This document shows positions 9,577-19,173 of a stretch of DNA of 34,004 bases, piece by piece. Source of the DNA: Methylomonas koyamae. Lineage in GTDB: Bacteria; Pseudomonadota; Gammaproteobacteria; Methylococcales; Methylomonadaceae. Under the pieces are notes generated by a model. That model worked only from the letters and a program-made list of their open reading frames with translations. It did no database searches and was not told the origin of the DNA. The stretch covers positions 1 to 34,004 of the forward strand of contig NZ_LUUK01000032.1 of assembly GCF_001644025.1 (NCBI RefSeq), written 5' to 3'. The position numbers and the translations under genes were made by a program. The first letter of the stretch is position 1; each line of letters begins with the position of its first letter.

Positions 9577-9942
9577 TCAGCCAAAAAAGAAGAAAACTTG
9601 CTTGGTCACCGCGACTTTCGAAATATAAAACAGACAAAGCAAGGCCACGCCAAACCACCTCCAGCGACTTGCGCCCTCCTCGCGGATAGTCCGAACACCG
9701 GCGATCATAAAGCCAACCAAAACCACTAGTTTCGCGATAATCCACCCGAAGTTGCCGGCAAGCCAGTCGCCTTGAAATACCAAAACCGAGCCACTCAACA
9801 ACAGCACGCCGGCGATGACATGCGGAGCCAGTTTCAGCCATTTCCGCGCCAATAGTTCCGGCTTAAATTGCGCCAGCGCCACCCGCCCAAAAAAACTGAC
9901 CACCAGCAATGCCACGAAAAACAAGTGAATATGCTTAACCAT
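9577..9942 (-). CDS. SirB2 family integral membrane protein
   Basis: This 121-residue protein consists of about four hydrophobic helices: HIHLFFVALLVVSFFGRVAL, HVIAGVLLLSGSVLVF, GWIIAKLVVLVGFMIAGV and WFGVALLCLFYISKVAVTK. The pattern KHxHL...RKWLKLxPHVI...LLLSG...KxxxLVxxxxxG is that of the SirB2 family, whose biochemical role is unknown. The name comes from a Salmonella invasion-regulator locus and says little here. The ATG at 9942 is preferred over one 10 codons earlier because GGAG lies 10 bases upstream and family members begin close to this point. No obvious partner gene is adjacent. Confidence 0.85.
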   Translation of the reverse strand: MVKHIHLFFVALLVVSFFGRVALAQFKPELLARKWLKLAPHVIAGVLLLSGSVLVFQGDWLAGNFGWIIAKLVVLVGFMIAGVRTIREEGASRWRWFGVALLCLFYISKVAVTKQVFFFFG

Positions 9943-10189
9943 GTAAACGTTTCTCCGAATGTAAAAAGACAACCAAACCGCCGAATACCGAAGCTATCCG
10001 CCCGATCAGTAGCGCTGGCGAGCTTAAGATACCCCGAACCGAAGCTAAAACCCACATCCGCCTCGACACCGGTCGCCTGTCTGCAAGCGACGCCTTGCGT
10101 CCCAGCCGCATACAAAACAAATTTTTATCAATCAATTCATAAACATAAGCCTACACCAACGACAATCAGCACAAAAAAAAAATAATGTT

Positions 10190-10218
10190 TTGACACAAAA
10201 CAAATTTAAGTGTAAAAA
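10190..10218 (+). promoter_or_regulatory. Sigma-70-type promoter for the 65-residue membrane protein
   Basis: A perfect -35 hexamer TTGACA (10190-10195) is followed after 17 bases by TAAAAA (10213-10218), four of six matches to TATAAT. It lies in AT-rich DNA and would give a leader of roughly 90 bases before the ATG at 10318. The rest of the 375-base gap 9943-10317 shows no gene. Confidence 0.55.
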
Positions 10219-10317
10219 ATACCCCGTCGACTAAAAAAACACTAAACATTCGACATACAACTCGAGTTGCCCCTGCTAGACGGGCTGATTATTACAACAA
10301 AGATGAGGATTATAAAA

Positions 10318-10515
10318 ATGGCTGAACAAGAAAAAGACAATACCTTTACCGTCGTCGCTGTCGTAACCGCTATCGCTATTGCTGGCGTACTACTTCTGAA
10401 AATGGACGAAACTAAACATTTGAAAATGAGCGGCGAAACCACTGCTCAAGCGGAAGCGCAAGTCTTGGCTAAACACAAAGACTTCAACAACGATATCCTG
10501 AGCCAAGCAAAGTAA
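10318..10515 (+). CDS. Small single-span membrane protein, unknown function
   Basis: The 65-residue product has a hydrophilic start (MAEQEKDNTF), one hydrophobic helix (TVVAVVTAIAIAGVLLLKM, about 11-29) and a Lys/Ala/Gln-rich amphipathic tail with no cysteine. I do not recognise a family. The ATG has GAGGA 8 bases upstream. It has its own good promoter (10190-10218) and a strong terminator directly after it, so it is a single-gene transcript, probably well expressed. An in-frame extension upstream to 10267 is possible but lacks a ribosome site. It could be a small subunit or regulator of a membrane complex, but nothing adjacent identifies the partner. Confidence 0.75.
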   Translation: MAEQEKDNTFTVVAVVTAIAIAGVLLLKMDETKHLKMSGETTAQAEAQVLAKHKDFNNDILSQAK

Positions 10516-10554
10516 TCGTTTTCCATAATAATAATTAAGTTCTTCTTTCGATTA

Positions 10555-10586
10555 GGCGCTGTTTCTATAGAAACAGCGCCTTTTTT
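10555..10586 (+). terminator. Rho-independent terminator after the 65-residue ORF
   Basis: GGCGCTGTTTC (10555-10565) pairs with GAAACAGCGCC (10570-10580) across a 4-base loop, followed by six T. It separates the small gene from tex. Confidence 0.92.
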
Positions 10587-10671
10587 GTGCCTCACGTAAA
10601 CCGGTCCGACGCTTCGACTGGCGCTTAACTACGGTAAAATCACCGGTTTCCAACCATCTCTGCAAAGCTCA

Positions 10672-12960
10672 ATGGATGTCATCAAGCGCATAGCCGCGGA
10701 ACTCTCCGTCAAACCTCAACAAATCTCCGCCGCCGTCGCGTTGCTCGACGAAGGCGCCACCGTGCCGTTTATCGCCCGCTACCGTAAGGAAGTGACCGAA
10801 GGCCTGGACGACACTCAATTGCGGCATCTGGAGGAAAGGCTAACTTATCTACGGGAACTGAACGACAGACGCAATACGATACTCGACAGCATACGTTCGC
10901 AGGGCAAACTGACACCGGAGCTGGAACAGGCCATACTCGACGCAGATACCAAAACCTTGCTGGAAGACTTGTACCTACCTTACAAACCCAAGCGCCGTAC
11001 CAAGGCGCAAATCGCCCGCGAAGCCGGACTGGAGCCGCTGGCCGATGCGCTATTGGACAATCGCGATCTGGTTCCAGAGCAAGTCGCCCAGCGCTATATC
11101 GATGCGGACAAAGGGGTAGCCGACGTCGCCGCCGCGTTGGATGGCGCCCGCCAGATCATCATGGAACGGATTTCCGAAGACGCCGAATTACTTTCCGAAC
11201 TGCGGGAGCGCATTTGGAATAAAGGCATATTGCAATCGACCATCGTCGCCGGCAAGGAAGTTGAAGCCGCGAAATTCAAGGATTACTTCGATTACAGCGA
11301 AGCCATCAACAAAATTCCGTCGCATCGCGCGTTGGCCCTGTTCCGCGGCCGTAACGAGGACATGCTGAATTTAACGCTGAAACCGGCCGAGCTTGACCAG
11401 GAAGAACATCAACTCTGCACCCAATTCGTTTGCCAGCGTTTACAGATCACCGACACCGCTAAACCCGCGGACTCTTGGCTGGCCGATACCGCCCGTTTCG
11501 CCTGGAAGATCAAACTCTTCACCCGCATCGACATGGATTTGAAACTGCGCTTGCGCGAAGCCGCCGAGCAGGAGGCCATCCGCGTTTTCGCCAGCAATTT
11601 GCGCGACTTGTTGCTGGCGGCGCCGGCAGGTCCGAAAGCGACGATGGGTCTGGATCCCGGTATCCGCACCGGCGTCAAGGTGGCGGTGGTCGATGCCACC
11701 GGCAAACTGCTGGCCACCGAAACCGTTTATCCCCACCAGCCGAAAAACCAGTGGGACCAATCCATCGCCACGCTGGCGCGCATGATTGCTCAATTCGGCG
11801 TGCAACTGGTCAGTATCGGCAACGGTACCGCATCCCGTGAAACCGACCAGCTGGTCGCCGATTTGATGAAACGGCATAAAGAACTGCTGTTCCAGAAAAT
11901 CACCGTTTCGGAAGCCGGCGCCTCGGTGTATTCGGCATCGGAATTGGCCGCCAAGGAATTTCCCGATCTCGACGTATCGTTACGCGGCGCGGTATCCATC
12001 GCCCGCCGCTTGCAAGACCCGTTGGCCGAATTGGTCAAGATCGACCCCAAATCCATCGGCGTCGGCCAATACCAGCACGACGTCAACCAAGTGCAACTGG
12101 CTCGCATGCTGGACACCGTGGTCGAAGATTGCGTGAACGCGGTCGGTGTTGACGTCAATACCGCATCGGTCGCCTTGCTGAAACAAGTCTCCGGCCTGAG
12201 TGCCAGTATCAGCGAAAACATCGTCGCCTTCCGCAACCAAAACGGCCCTTTCGCCAACCGCGCGCAGTTGAACAAAGTGCCGCGCCTCGGCGACAAAGCC
12301 TTCGAACAGGCCGCCGGCTTTTTACGCATCATGAACGGCGACAACCCGCTCGACGCCTCGGCGGTGCATCCCGAGGCTTACCCGGTGGTCAACGCCATCC
12401 TGGACGACACCGGCAAATCGATACGCGATCTGATTGGCCAAAGCCAGGCACTACGTAGCCTGAATCCCGCCAACTACGCCAACGCCGACTTCGGCCTGCC
12501 GACCGTCACCGATATTTTGCAGGAATTGGAAAAACCCGGCCGCGACCCGCGCCCCGAGTTCAAAAGCGTGCAATTCAAGGAAGGTGTCGAGAAAATCACC
12601 GATCTGGAACCCGGCATGACACTGGAGGGTGTGGTCACCAATGTCGCCGCCTTTGGCGCCTTCGTCGACATCGGCGTGCACCAGGACGGTCTGGTGCATA
12701 TTTCTCACTTGGCCGACGACTTCGTCAAGGATCCGCGCGATGTCGTCAAAGCGGGCGACATGGTCAAAGTCAGAGTATTGGAAATCGATGTCGCTAGGCA
12801 GCGGATTTCGTTGAGCATGAAAAAGAGTGTCGACGAAGCCGACATCGTGCGCGGCGAAAAGCCGCAAAGGCCCGCGAACAAACCGGCGCTTAAAGGCAAA
12901 CCACAACAGGTTGTGCCGAATACCATGAGCAATGCCTTCGCCAAGGCCTTGAAAAAGTAA
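10672..12960 (+). CDS. tex: Tex family S1 RNA-binding transcription accessory protein
   Basis: Tex is a cytoplasmic nucleic-acid-binding factor related to eukaryotic Spt6, affecting transcription and stress tolerance. The 762 residues show the N-terminal Tex helical region ([21 protein letters not shown]), a YqgF/RNase H-like domain opening at [16 protein letters not shown] (about 324-339), helix-hairpin-helix segments ([32 protein letters not shown]) and an S1 domain near 645-720 ([21 protein letters not shown]). A basic, proline-rich tail ends the protein. Length and order match the family. There is no clear ribosome site before the ATG. It stands alone between a terminator and the exported TIGR04073-type gene. 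Confidence 0.95.
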   Translation: MDVIKRIAAELSVKPQQISAAVALLDEGATVPFIARYRKEVTEGLDDTQLRHLEERLTYLRELNDRRNTILDSIRSQGKLTPELEQAILDADTKTLLEDLYLPYKPKRRTKAQIAREAGLEPLADALLDNRDLVPEQVAQRYIDADKGVADVAAALDGARQIIMERISEDAELLSELRERIWNKGILQSTIVAGKEVEAAKFKDYFDYSEAINKIPSHRALALFRGRNEDMLNLTLKPAELDQEEHQLCTQFVCQRLQITDTAKPADSWLADTARFAWKIKLFTRIDMDLKLRLREAAEQEAIRVFASNLRDLLLAAPAGPKATMGLDPGIRTGVKVAVVDATGKLLATETVYPHQPKNQWDQSIATLARMIAQFGVQLVSIGNGTASRETDQLVADLMKRHKELLFQKITVSEAGASVYSASELAAKEFPDLDVSLRGAVSIARRLQDPLAELVKIDPKSIGVGQYQHDVNQVQLARMLDTVVEDCVNAVGVDVNTASVALLKQVSGLSASISENIVAFRNQNGPFANRAQLNKVPRLGDKAFEQAAGFLRIMNGDNPLDASAVHPEAYPVVNAILDDTGKSIRDLIGQSQALRSLNPANYANADFGLPTVTDILQELEKPGRDPRPEFKSVQFKEGVEKITDLEPGMTLEGVVTNVAAFGAFVDIGVHQDGLVHISHLADDFVKDPRDVVKAGDMVKVRVLEIDVARQRISLSMKKSVDEADIVRGEKPQRPANKPALKGKPQQVVPNTMSNAFAKALKK

Positions 12961-13041
12961 GCACACCCACTGCTATACTTGCTCGCGTACCGTCGACCGC
13001 TTGCGGGCGGCGCCGATTCGTCAACAGATTCAGGATACGCT

Positions 13042-13425
13042 ATGAAAGCAAAGCAAACCGTTTGGGCCTTCAGCTTGATCGCCGCGTTCGCCGCCGCCGC
13101 GCATGCCCAACCCGGTGAAAACGAAAGCTATGGAGAAACGGTAGGCCGCAAACTCAGCTCCGGATTGGCCAATATCGCCACTGCGTCACTGGAAATCCCT
13201 AAGAACATCATCATCATCAATAACCAGAGCAATGTCGTGTACGGTTTCGTTGGCGGCACTTTCAAAGGCTTGATCAATATGGGGGCCAGGATGGGCGTCG
13301 GCGTGCTTGACTTAATCTCGGCGCCGATTCCCACTCAACCCATCGTCAGGCCGGTCTACGTTTGGGACGATTTCAACGCGGACACCACTTACGGCAAAGC
13401 CTTCAAACCGACGCCAAATCCATGA
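13042..13425 (+). CDS. Exosortase system-associated small exported protein (TIGR04073 type)
   Basis: The 127-residue product begins with a Sec signal peptide (MKAKQTVWAFSLIAAFAAAA, cleavage likely after AHA). The mature part, GRKLSSGLANIATASLEIPKNI, VVYGFVGGTFKGLINMGARMGVGVLDLI, PIPTQPIVRPVYVW and DTTYGKAF, fits the family named 'exosortase system-associated protein, TIGR04073', whose role is unknown. The ATG at 13042 is preferred over an in-frame start at 12979 because the signal peptide then starts properly and CAGGA precedes it. The gene lies about 6 kb from the XrtA locus but on the opposite strand, between tex and sbcC. Confidence 0.8.
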   Translation: MKAKQTVWAFSLIAAFAAAAHAQPGENESYGETVGRKLSSGLANIATASLEIPKNIIIINNQSNVVYGFVGGTFKGLINMGARMGVGVLDLISAPIPTQPIVRPVYVWDDFNADTTYGKAFKPTPNP

Positions 13426-13455
13426 ACACCTGAACAGGCCCGACCGCGCCGGCGG

Positions 13456-16400
13456 TCAGGCCACCATTTTCAACTCGCTAAAACCGTTGGTGTTTTTGAC
13501 CAACTCGATTTGGGTCTTAATCCGCTTTTTCACGGCATCTACGTGAGAAATCACCCCGACAATCTTACCTTGGGTTTTCAGGCTCTCCAGCGTCGTCATC
13601 GCCAGATACAGCGCCTCGGCGTCAAGATTGCCGAACCCCTCGTCCAAGAACAAGGAATCGATCGCTCTACCGTTGTTGGCAATTTCCGATAGAGCCAAGG
13701 CCAGCGCCAGGCTGACAACAAAACTCTCGCCGCCCGATAAGGTTTTCGGCAAACGCCGTACGTTGATCTGCTTAGTATCCTCGACTTCCAATGCCAAACC
13801 GTACTCGCTAAAGCCGTTACGTAAATAATAGCGACCGCTCAAGCCTTCCAAGATTCGATTCGCCTGCCGTAGCAGTTTCTCGACCAACAACTGTTGAATC
13901 CGCCGCCGCATCCCGCCCTGCTCGTGGTTGATCAAATTCAACTCCGCTTCCGCTTCGGCGAAAGCCGCTAGTTCCCGCCGCAGTTGTTCTTGCAGTTCGC
14001 CAAAGGTCTCCGCGTAAGTCTGTTGCTTGGCCAGTTTGTGCTCCAAGCTACGGATCTCGTGCTCGGCAATGTCGATTTTTTCAGACAGCGCGCGTTGCAT
14101 GGCTAGTAAATCAGCCGCTGTGTCGGGCCCAGGCAACGCGGCATAGGCTTTTTGCAAGCGTAAATCCAGCTCGGCCAATTCTACGTTCAATGCCGCCAAG
14201 CGCTGCTCCAATTGCACTAGCTTCCCAGACATTTCCGCCCGGCTATCCCACTGCGCCAACACCGCCCGCAAGCTGTCCAGATCGCTGAAACCGCCGGCCA
14301 GCAATCGCTGCAGCAATTGGTCGTGGTCAACCTCGTAATCCGCCTCCAACTCACTGAGCCGGACTTCAAGGTCGGCGATTGACGTTTGTTTCTCGAACAA
14401 TGCCAAATGCAAACCCGACAACTCATGGCTTTGCAAGGCTTCGGACAGTTCGGCAATTTCCGCTTGATAGCGAATAATGCGCGCCTGACCGGATTGCAAA
14501 CCGTCCTGCAAACCGTTGATATCGCCAAGCACACCCTGCTTGCGCAAATCGCGTATTTGATAGTCCTGGCGCCGGACATTCAGGCGATCGAACAAAGCAT
14601 TTTCCTTGGACTTGCCCGGTATTTTCTCCCCCAGAGGCATCAACGCTTTCTCCAGTTTGTCCAACAAGGCCTTTTCAGAAGCTTTCAACGCGGCCAATTG
14701 CTGTTCGCCTTCAATGGCTTCGGGCGGACGGTTGTTCCACGCGGTTTCCAATTGCTCGACGACAGCCGCCAATTTGAGGATTTGCGCTTGTTTCACGCCG
14801 ATTTCGTCGGTCCATTTCCCGATGTTGCGTTGCCACTGGCCGACATCTTTCAGCAGCAGTTTAATTTTTTCGAGTTCTTCGGTTTCCTGGTCCAAACACT
14901 GCTTTTGCAAGCTCAGATTTTCGATCGCCATACCGTCGCGGGCGACATTCAGCCGATTCACCAAAACCCGCCATTGCGCGCGCATTTCCTGCAAGCGCCG
15001 TTCCTTGGCGGACATCTGTGAACTACGTTTTTCCGCCGCGGTCAACTGGGCTTCGATATTGGCCATGGCAGCCTTCAAGGCTTGCATTTTGCCGCGCTGA
15101 TCGACTAACGCCTTTTTCGAGTCGGTCATTACCGGCGGCTTCGACGTGTAAGGATGATACAAGGAGCCGCATAGGAAACAAGGTTTGCCGTCCACCAATT
15201 TCCCGCGATCGGGCGTCATTTTGCGCAACAAGGCCTCGTTGGCGATCGCTTGCTCCAGCGCCGAGCCGATGTTTTCCTCTCGGCCGAATTCGTGTTTCAG
15301 CGCCGCCAATTTGTCGCGCAGTTCGCCCTCGTCGGGAAACTCCGACGACTTGTTCGTCGACAGCCAACCGAACAAGCCCTTTTTGGTCACCTTAGCATTG
15401 ACGCTGGCTAACGAATACAACTCTTGGAAATCGTTGACCCTCGCCTGTTGCTCGGATAACAGCTCGCGAATTTCATCGACGCTTCTACCCTGACCGTGCG
15501 TCGCGATATTTGCCTCGGCTGCCGCGATCCGCTCCTGTAACTCAACCAAGCCGGCCTTGGCATCGGTCAAGGCCGTTTGATTCTTTTTCAAGGCCGCCGA
15601 GGTATTTTTCGACCAAGCCAACTGCGTCTTCTGCTTGGCACCTAGTTCCGCGATCTCGGTTCTGAGATTGCGCAACTGCACGACATCCGGAAAGTCGGTT
15701 AGCAGAATGGCCTCGCTGCGATGCTCTTGCAACCACCCTTCCAGCTCGGTGAGCGCGGCACGTTTGTCGGCCAAGGTTTGCTGGGCCGTTTCCACCGCCG
15801 CCAGTTCCCTGGGCAATTCTAATTTCAACTCGCTGAGCCTGATCTTGATGTCGTCGATAATCCGTTTCTGCGAGGCCCAATCCCGGTCGCCGGCCGGCGG
15901 ATCCAGATCGCTGCCGCCAACACCCAACTGCTGACGCAGGCTGGCCACCTCCCGGCGCAAACTCGCCAACTCGCTTTGGAGTTCGCCGATTTTAGACTGC
16001 TTGGCATCCAATCCCGCCAATTGCTCGTGGTAACTGTCGGCATCGTCGATCGCGGCTATTCGTTGCAAATCCGATTGCAGAGTCTGAATTTGGGTTTGAA
16101 GCTCGGCGGTTTGCCGGGCCAGTTGCCGCTCGTCGGCTTCCAATGCGGCGACGCCTTCCAATTTAAGCTGGTGTTGTCGTAAATAGTCCTGCTGACCGGA
16201 CAATTCGGTGTGTTGATCGAGAAAATCCCGCAGGTCGGCGCGACTGGCGTCGAGTTCCGCCTCTTCGAGCAAGGGAATCGCCGCGCTATCCTGTTGCAAC
16301 TGGCGGACCCGCTCGGCAATTTGCCGATAGCGGTTTTCGGCTTGCTGGCGGTATTGTTCGTAAATGTCGCCGCCGGCAATTTTTTCGAGAATGTCCATGC

Positions 16401-16896
16401 GCTCGCTATCCAGCGCATTTAAAAATGCCGCGAAATCGCCTTGCGGCAACACCATCGATTTGCTGAATTTATGGAAATCCATGCCGGTCAGTTCGGCAAT
16501 CCGGCCGCGCACCGCTGATGGCGTTTCGGCCAACAACTCGTCGCTCTCGCCAAGCTTGGTCAACGACATTTCGGTCTCGGCCCGCGTCTGCTTGTCGTCT
16601 CCGGGCCGCCTGGCATACCAATCGGAACGAAACTTCTCCCCGCCCAACGAAAACTCAACGCTGGCCACGCTCTCGTCGGCCTGCTTGGTCATCACGTGCT
16701 CGGCCGGCTTGTCGAAGCGAAAGGTCTCGCCATAAAGACCGAGTGTAATGACATCAAGGATACTGGTTTTACCCGAACCGTTGGGACCGGTAATCGCAAA
16801 CACGCCGGCCTCGGCGATCGGCCCTTGGTCGAAATCGATCCGCCCTTCGCCGGCCAGGGAGTTGATGTTTTTGTAACGAATATTCAGGATGCGCAT
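13456..16896 (-). CDS. sbcC: Nuclease SbcCD subunit C (SMC-like ATPase)
   Basis: SbcC is the ATPase of the SbcCD (Mre11-Rad50-like) complex that opens hairpins and processes DNA ends. The 1146-residue protein has the Walker A TGPNGSGKTS (36-45), two long coiled-coil arms rich in Leu/Gln/Glu, a zinc hook CFLC (Cys573, Cys576) at the midpoint, and C-terminally the ABC signature LSGGESFV (from 1053) and Walker B SLFLDEGFGNLD. Everything needed is intact. The usual partner sbcD, normally directly upstream and often overlapping, is absent: 187 bases without a gene lie upstream. It converges with the TIGR04073-type gene. Confidence 0.95.
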   Translation of the reverse strand: MRILNIRYKNINSLAGEGRIDFDQGPIAEAGVFAITGPNGSGKTSILDVITLGLYGETFRFDKPAEHVMTKQADESVASVEFSLGGEKFRSDWYARRPGDDKQTRAETEMSLTKLGESDELLAETPSAVRGRIAELTGMDFHKFSKSMVLPQGDFAAFLNALDSERMDILEKIAGGDIYEQYRQQAENRYRQIAERVRQLQQDSAAIPLLEEAELDASRADLRDFLDQHTELSGQQDYLRQHQLKLEGVAALEADERQLARQTAELQTQIQTLQSDLQRIAAIDDADSYHEQLAGLDAKQSKIGELQSELASLRREVASLRQQLGVGGSDLDPPAGDRDWASQKRIIDDIKIRLSELKLELPRELAAVETAQQTLADKRAALTELEGWLQEHRSEAILLTDFPDVVQLRNLRTEIAELGAKQKTQLAWSKNTSAALKKNQTALTDAKAGLVELQERIAAAEANIATHGQGRSVDEIRELLSEQQARVNDFQELYSLASVNAKVTKKGLFGWLSTNKSSEFPDEGELRDKLAALKHEFGREENIGSALEQAIANEALLRKMTPDRGKLVDGKPCFLCGSLYHPYTSKPPVMTDSKKALVDQRGKMQALKAAMANIEAQLTAAEKRSSQMSAKERRLQEMRAQWRVLVNRLNVARDGMAIENLSLQKQCLDQETEELEKIKLLLKDVGQWQRNIGKWTDEIGVKQAQILKLAAVVEQLETAWNNRPPEAIEGEQQLAALKASEKALLDKLEKALMPLGEKIPGKSKENALFDRLNVRRQDYQIRDLRKQGVLGDINGLQDGLQSGQARIIRYQAEIAELSEALQSHELSGLHLALFEKQTSIADLEVRLSELEADYEVDHDQLLQRLLAGGFSDLDSLRAVLAQWDSRAEMSGKLVQLEQRLAALNVELAELDLRLQKAYAALPGPDTAADLLAMQRALSEKIDIAEHEIRSLEHKLAKQQTYAETFGELQEQLRRELAAFAEAEAELNLINHEQGGMRRRIQQLLVEKLLRQANRILEGLSGRYYLRNGFSEYGLALEVEDTKQINVRRLPKTLSGGESFVVSLALALALSEIANNGRAIDSLFLDEGFGNLDAEALYLAMTTLESLKTQGKIVGVISHVDAVKKRIKTQIELVKNTNGFSELKMVA

Positions 16897-17083
16897 AGCA
16901 CTGAGATTTCACACGACTTAATTGACGAGCGCATGCCGGCGATTAGCGAAGCATACCGTGGCGTACCTTGACATGTTACACGATAGGGCTTAGCTAGAAA
17001 ACCTGACTCTGGGCAAGCTCAAAGCTCTAGCCCTGAATCCCTTCTCGAATTCGCCTGTAACAAGAGAATCTTCGGATATGAAA

Positions 17084-19102
17084 TCAATTGTGAGTTTTCA
17101 ACCGGTGTGTATCCATGACTTGCCGCAGCTTAGAAAATTCTTGCCGATCGAAACCGCTCGCCAAATTCATCTTCTCCGCCTGACGAAGCGTTTGTTCCGC
17201 CTCGTCAAATTCGTTCAAAGTTATCAATAAATGGGCTTTTTCCGCATAAAAATACATGCGCCCCGGTGACAATTCGATGGCCTTATCCACATATTCGAAG
17301 GCTTGGTCGATTTTGCCCTGATTGAACACCACCTTGGCTTTAATCAGATACACCATTGCCACATCGTAAAAATCAGGATGCGCTAACGCGGCGTCTATCC
17401 ATTCGATTAAATCATTGCCGATATCGCGACACTCGTAATCTCGGTTAATCAGACAATTCGCGGCACTACGCAGAGTCGCCAGGGTGCGTAACGGATAAGT
17501 TTTGGCGGAAATCCGCCGAAGAATTTCTTGATGCAATAAAGCTTTCAAGGCCTGCATATAGCGGCTATCGAGTATCAGTTCTTCGTCGTAGGTTTGCGGC
17601 AAGGATACGCTTGGTTTATCCAGACCTGCGTCGTGGAAATGCATCAGCCGGTTGAGTTCGTTATAGACCTCCACCAACGACGCGACTTCGTAACTATTTT
17701 GGCGGGCCGCAAGCAGGTAGTGATGGTAGGTCTCGACATTCGGCCCGCGCTTCAACTCCAGAGCGTTGGCGTAAATACTGTTGGTTCTGGGCGAATCTGG
17801 ATGATTGCGCACTTCGAAATAAGCAAAGCTATCCAAATTAGACCATATCGATGCCCGGGTATAAGTAGCCAAACCTAAGCTGACAGCCATTCCGGCATAA
17901 AGCGCATTCAGTAAACCGGCCGAAATCCGACTGGCTAGCGCTTGATAAACCAATACCACCGTTCCTAACACGATGCCGATACTCGGCAAATAATTACGAT
18001 GTTCGAAAACTAACTCCAGCGGATAAATCGTCGATTCCATACTGTGTCCGACAAAGAACCATAGAATCGCAAAACTCAGAAAGGGTAACCTTTTTAAGTG
18101 AACACAAAACATCGCCAAACCGATCAGGAAACTAATGGCGATGCCGGCATACAACGTAGTCAGCGGTTCGAGCAAGCTTTTACTGACCGTAAAATCATCG
18201 TGAAACAGCGCCAACTGCGTATTATCCGGATAGAACAGCAAGCCCAAGTAATATACCAATACCCTGGCTTCGGTCATAAGCCGTTCGGAAGGATTAAATT
18301 CGCGAACCTGATAATCCCTAAGAACGGCTTCGGGATGAAATACCAAGAAAACCGCCCCCATTAGCGCCGGCAAAATGACGGTACCCATGTAAAATCCGTT
18401 GACTTTAAAACGCGCCGCTTTTTCGATGGGCCGCGGTAATAAAGTCACTTCAAGCACGAAAATCAATAGCGGCAGCAATAACGCATTTTCCTTGGCGGCA
18501 AGCCCTAAACCCGTGCCGGCCAAACAACCCGCAATCATCCAAACGAGTCCAGACGATTTGTCGACTTGCAATCGACCGCGTAAAAACAGCAATAAACCGC
18601 CCAGCATGAAAAAACCGGACAGGCTAGTCATGCGTTGCACCACGTATAACACGGTGCTGACCTGCAGCGGATGAATAGCCCAAATCAACGCGACGACAAA
18701 CGCCAATTTAGCCGCAGGGAAACTCGGCGAGGCGACCCGAATCAAAATTCGCGCTATAAAGAACACCAGTATCGAATTGAGTATATGAATACCGACGTTC
18801 GTCAGTTTAAAAGCCATCCGGTCAAACTGCTGACCGGCAAAATAGTAATTGAGGGCGAAACTCAAATGAGACAATGGACGAGTCACTTTGCCGCCAGGAC
18901 TACTGCTCGACGCGCCTAGCAAGCCATGCAAATCCAAGCCTTTTAGCTGAGCTCCGTTATTATCTACAATGTTTGGATAATCGTCGGCTAGAAAGGGCCC
19001 GGAAGTCCCTGGCGAATAAACCAGGAGAGTCATTAGTCCCATTATCAGAATAGCCAGCCCTACCTGAATGGATGAGCGATTTGAAATACTTGTTTTATTC
19101 AC
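17084..19102 (-). CDS. Multi-spanning TPR protein, probable GT-C type glycosyltransferase (TMTC-like)
   Basis: This 672-residue protein has about ten membrane helices in its first 410 residues and a soluble C-terminal part with tetratricopeptide repeats (IDQAFEYVDKAIELSPGRMY, EFDEAEQTLRQAEK). After the first helix comes FLADDYPNIVDN, with paired Asp40/Asp41 in the position of the GT-C catalytic loop. AIHPLQVSTVLYVVQRMTS matches the block of bacterial TMTC/DUF1736-like proteins, relatives of protein O-mannosyltransferases. It lies directly downstream of pilA, past a terminator, so pilin is a plausible glycosylation target by analogy with pilin-linked TfpO/TfpW genes. That is inference. The first codon is GTG (19102) with a poor ribosome site; a later start before the first helix is possible. 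Confidence 0.7.
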   Translation of the reverse strand: MNKTSISNRSSIQVGLAILIMGLMTLLVYSPGTSGPFLADDYPNIVDNNGAQLKGLDLHGLLGASSSSPGGKVTRPLSHLSFALNYYFAGQQFDRMAFKLTNVGIHILNSILVFFIARILIRVASPSFPAAKLAFVVALIWAIHPLQVSTVLYVVQRMTSLSGFFMLGGLLLFLRGRLQVDKSSGLVWMIAGCLAGTGLGLAAKENALLLPLLIFVLEVTLLPRPIEKAARFKVNGFYMGTVILPALMGAVFLVFHPEAVLRDYQVREFNPSERLMTEARVLVYYLGLLFYPDNTQLALFHDDFTVSKSLLEPLTTLYAGIAISFLIGLAMFCVHLKRLPFLSFAILWFFVGHSMESTIYPLELVFEHRNYLPSIGIVLGTVVLVYQALASRISAGLLNALYAGMAVSLGLATYTRASIWSNLDSFAYFEVRNHPDSPRTNSIYANALELKRGPNVETYHHYLLAARQNSYEVASLVEVYNELNRLMHFHDAGLDKPSVSLPQTYDEELILDSRYMQALKALLHQEILRRISAKTYPLRTLATLRSAANCLINRDYECRDIGNDLIEWIDAALAHPDFYDVAMVYLIKAKVVFNQGKIDQAFEYVDKAIELSPGRMYFYAEKAHLLITLNEFDEAEQTLRQAEKMNLASGFDRQEFSKLRQVMDTHRLKTHN

Positions 19103-19122
19103 GAAGTTTGAATATTTATTTA

Positions 19123-19150
19123 CAAATAAAAAGGGGCCTTTCGGCCCCTT
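19123..19150 (-). terminator. Rho-independent terminator after pilA
   Basis: On the minus strand AAGGGGCC, loop GAAA, GGCCCCTT is followed by a T-rich run. It lies between the pilA stop (19174) and the TPR protein start (19102), limiting read-through and favouring a high pilin-to-downstream ratio. Confidence 0.88.
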
Positions 19151-19173
19151 CTAATTAACAGTTATTCCAGCGG

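Noticed and set aside
13442-13457. Hairpin GACCGC/GCGGTC between the TIGR04073-type gene and sbcC
   Set aside because: It has only six base pairs, overlaps the sbcC stop and lacks a T-run on either strand, so it is not called a terminator.
14386-15100. Two plus-strand frames (211 and 164 codons) inside sbcC
   Set aside because: They mirror the repetitive coiled-coil codons of SbcC. Leu/Gln/Phe-rich composition is typical of antisense shadows.
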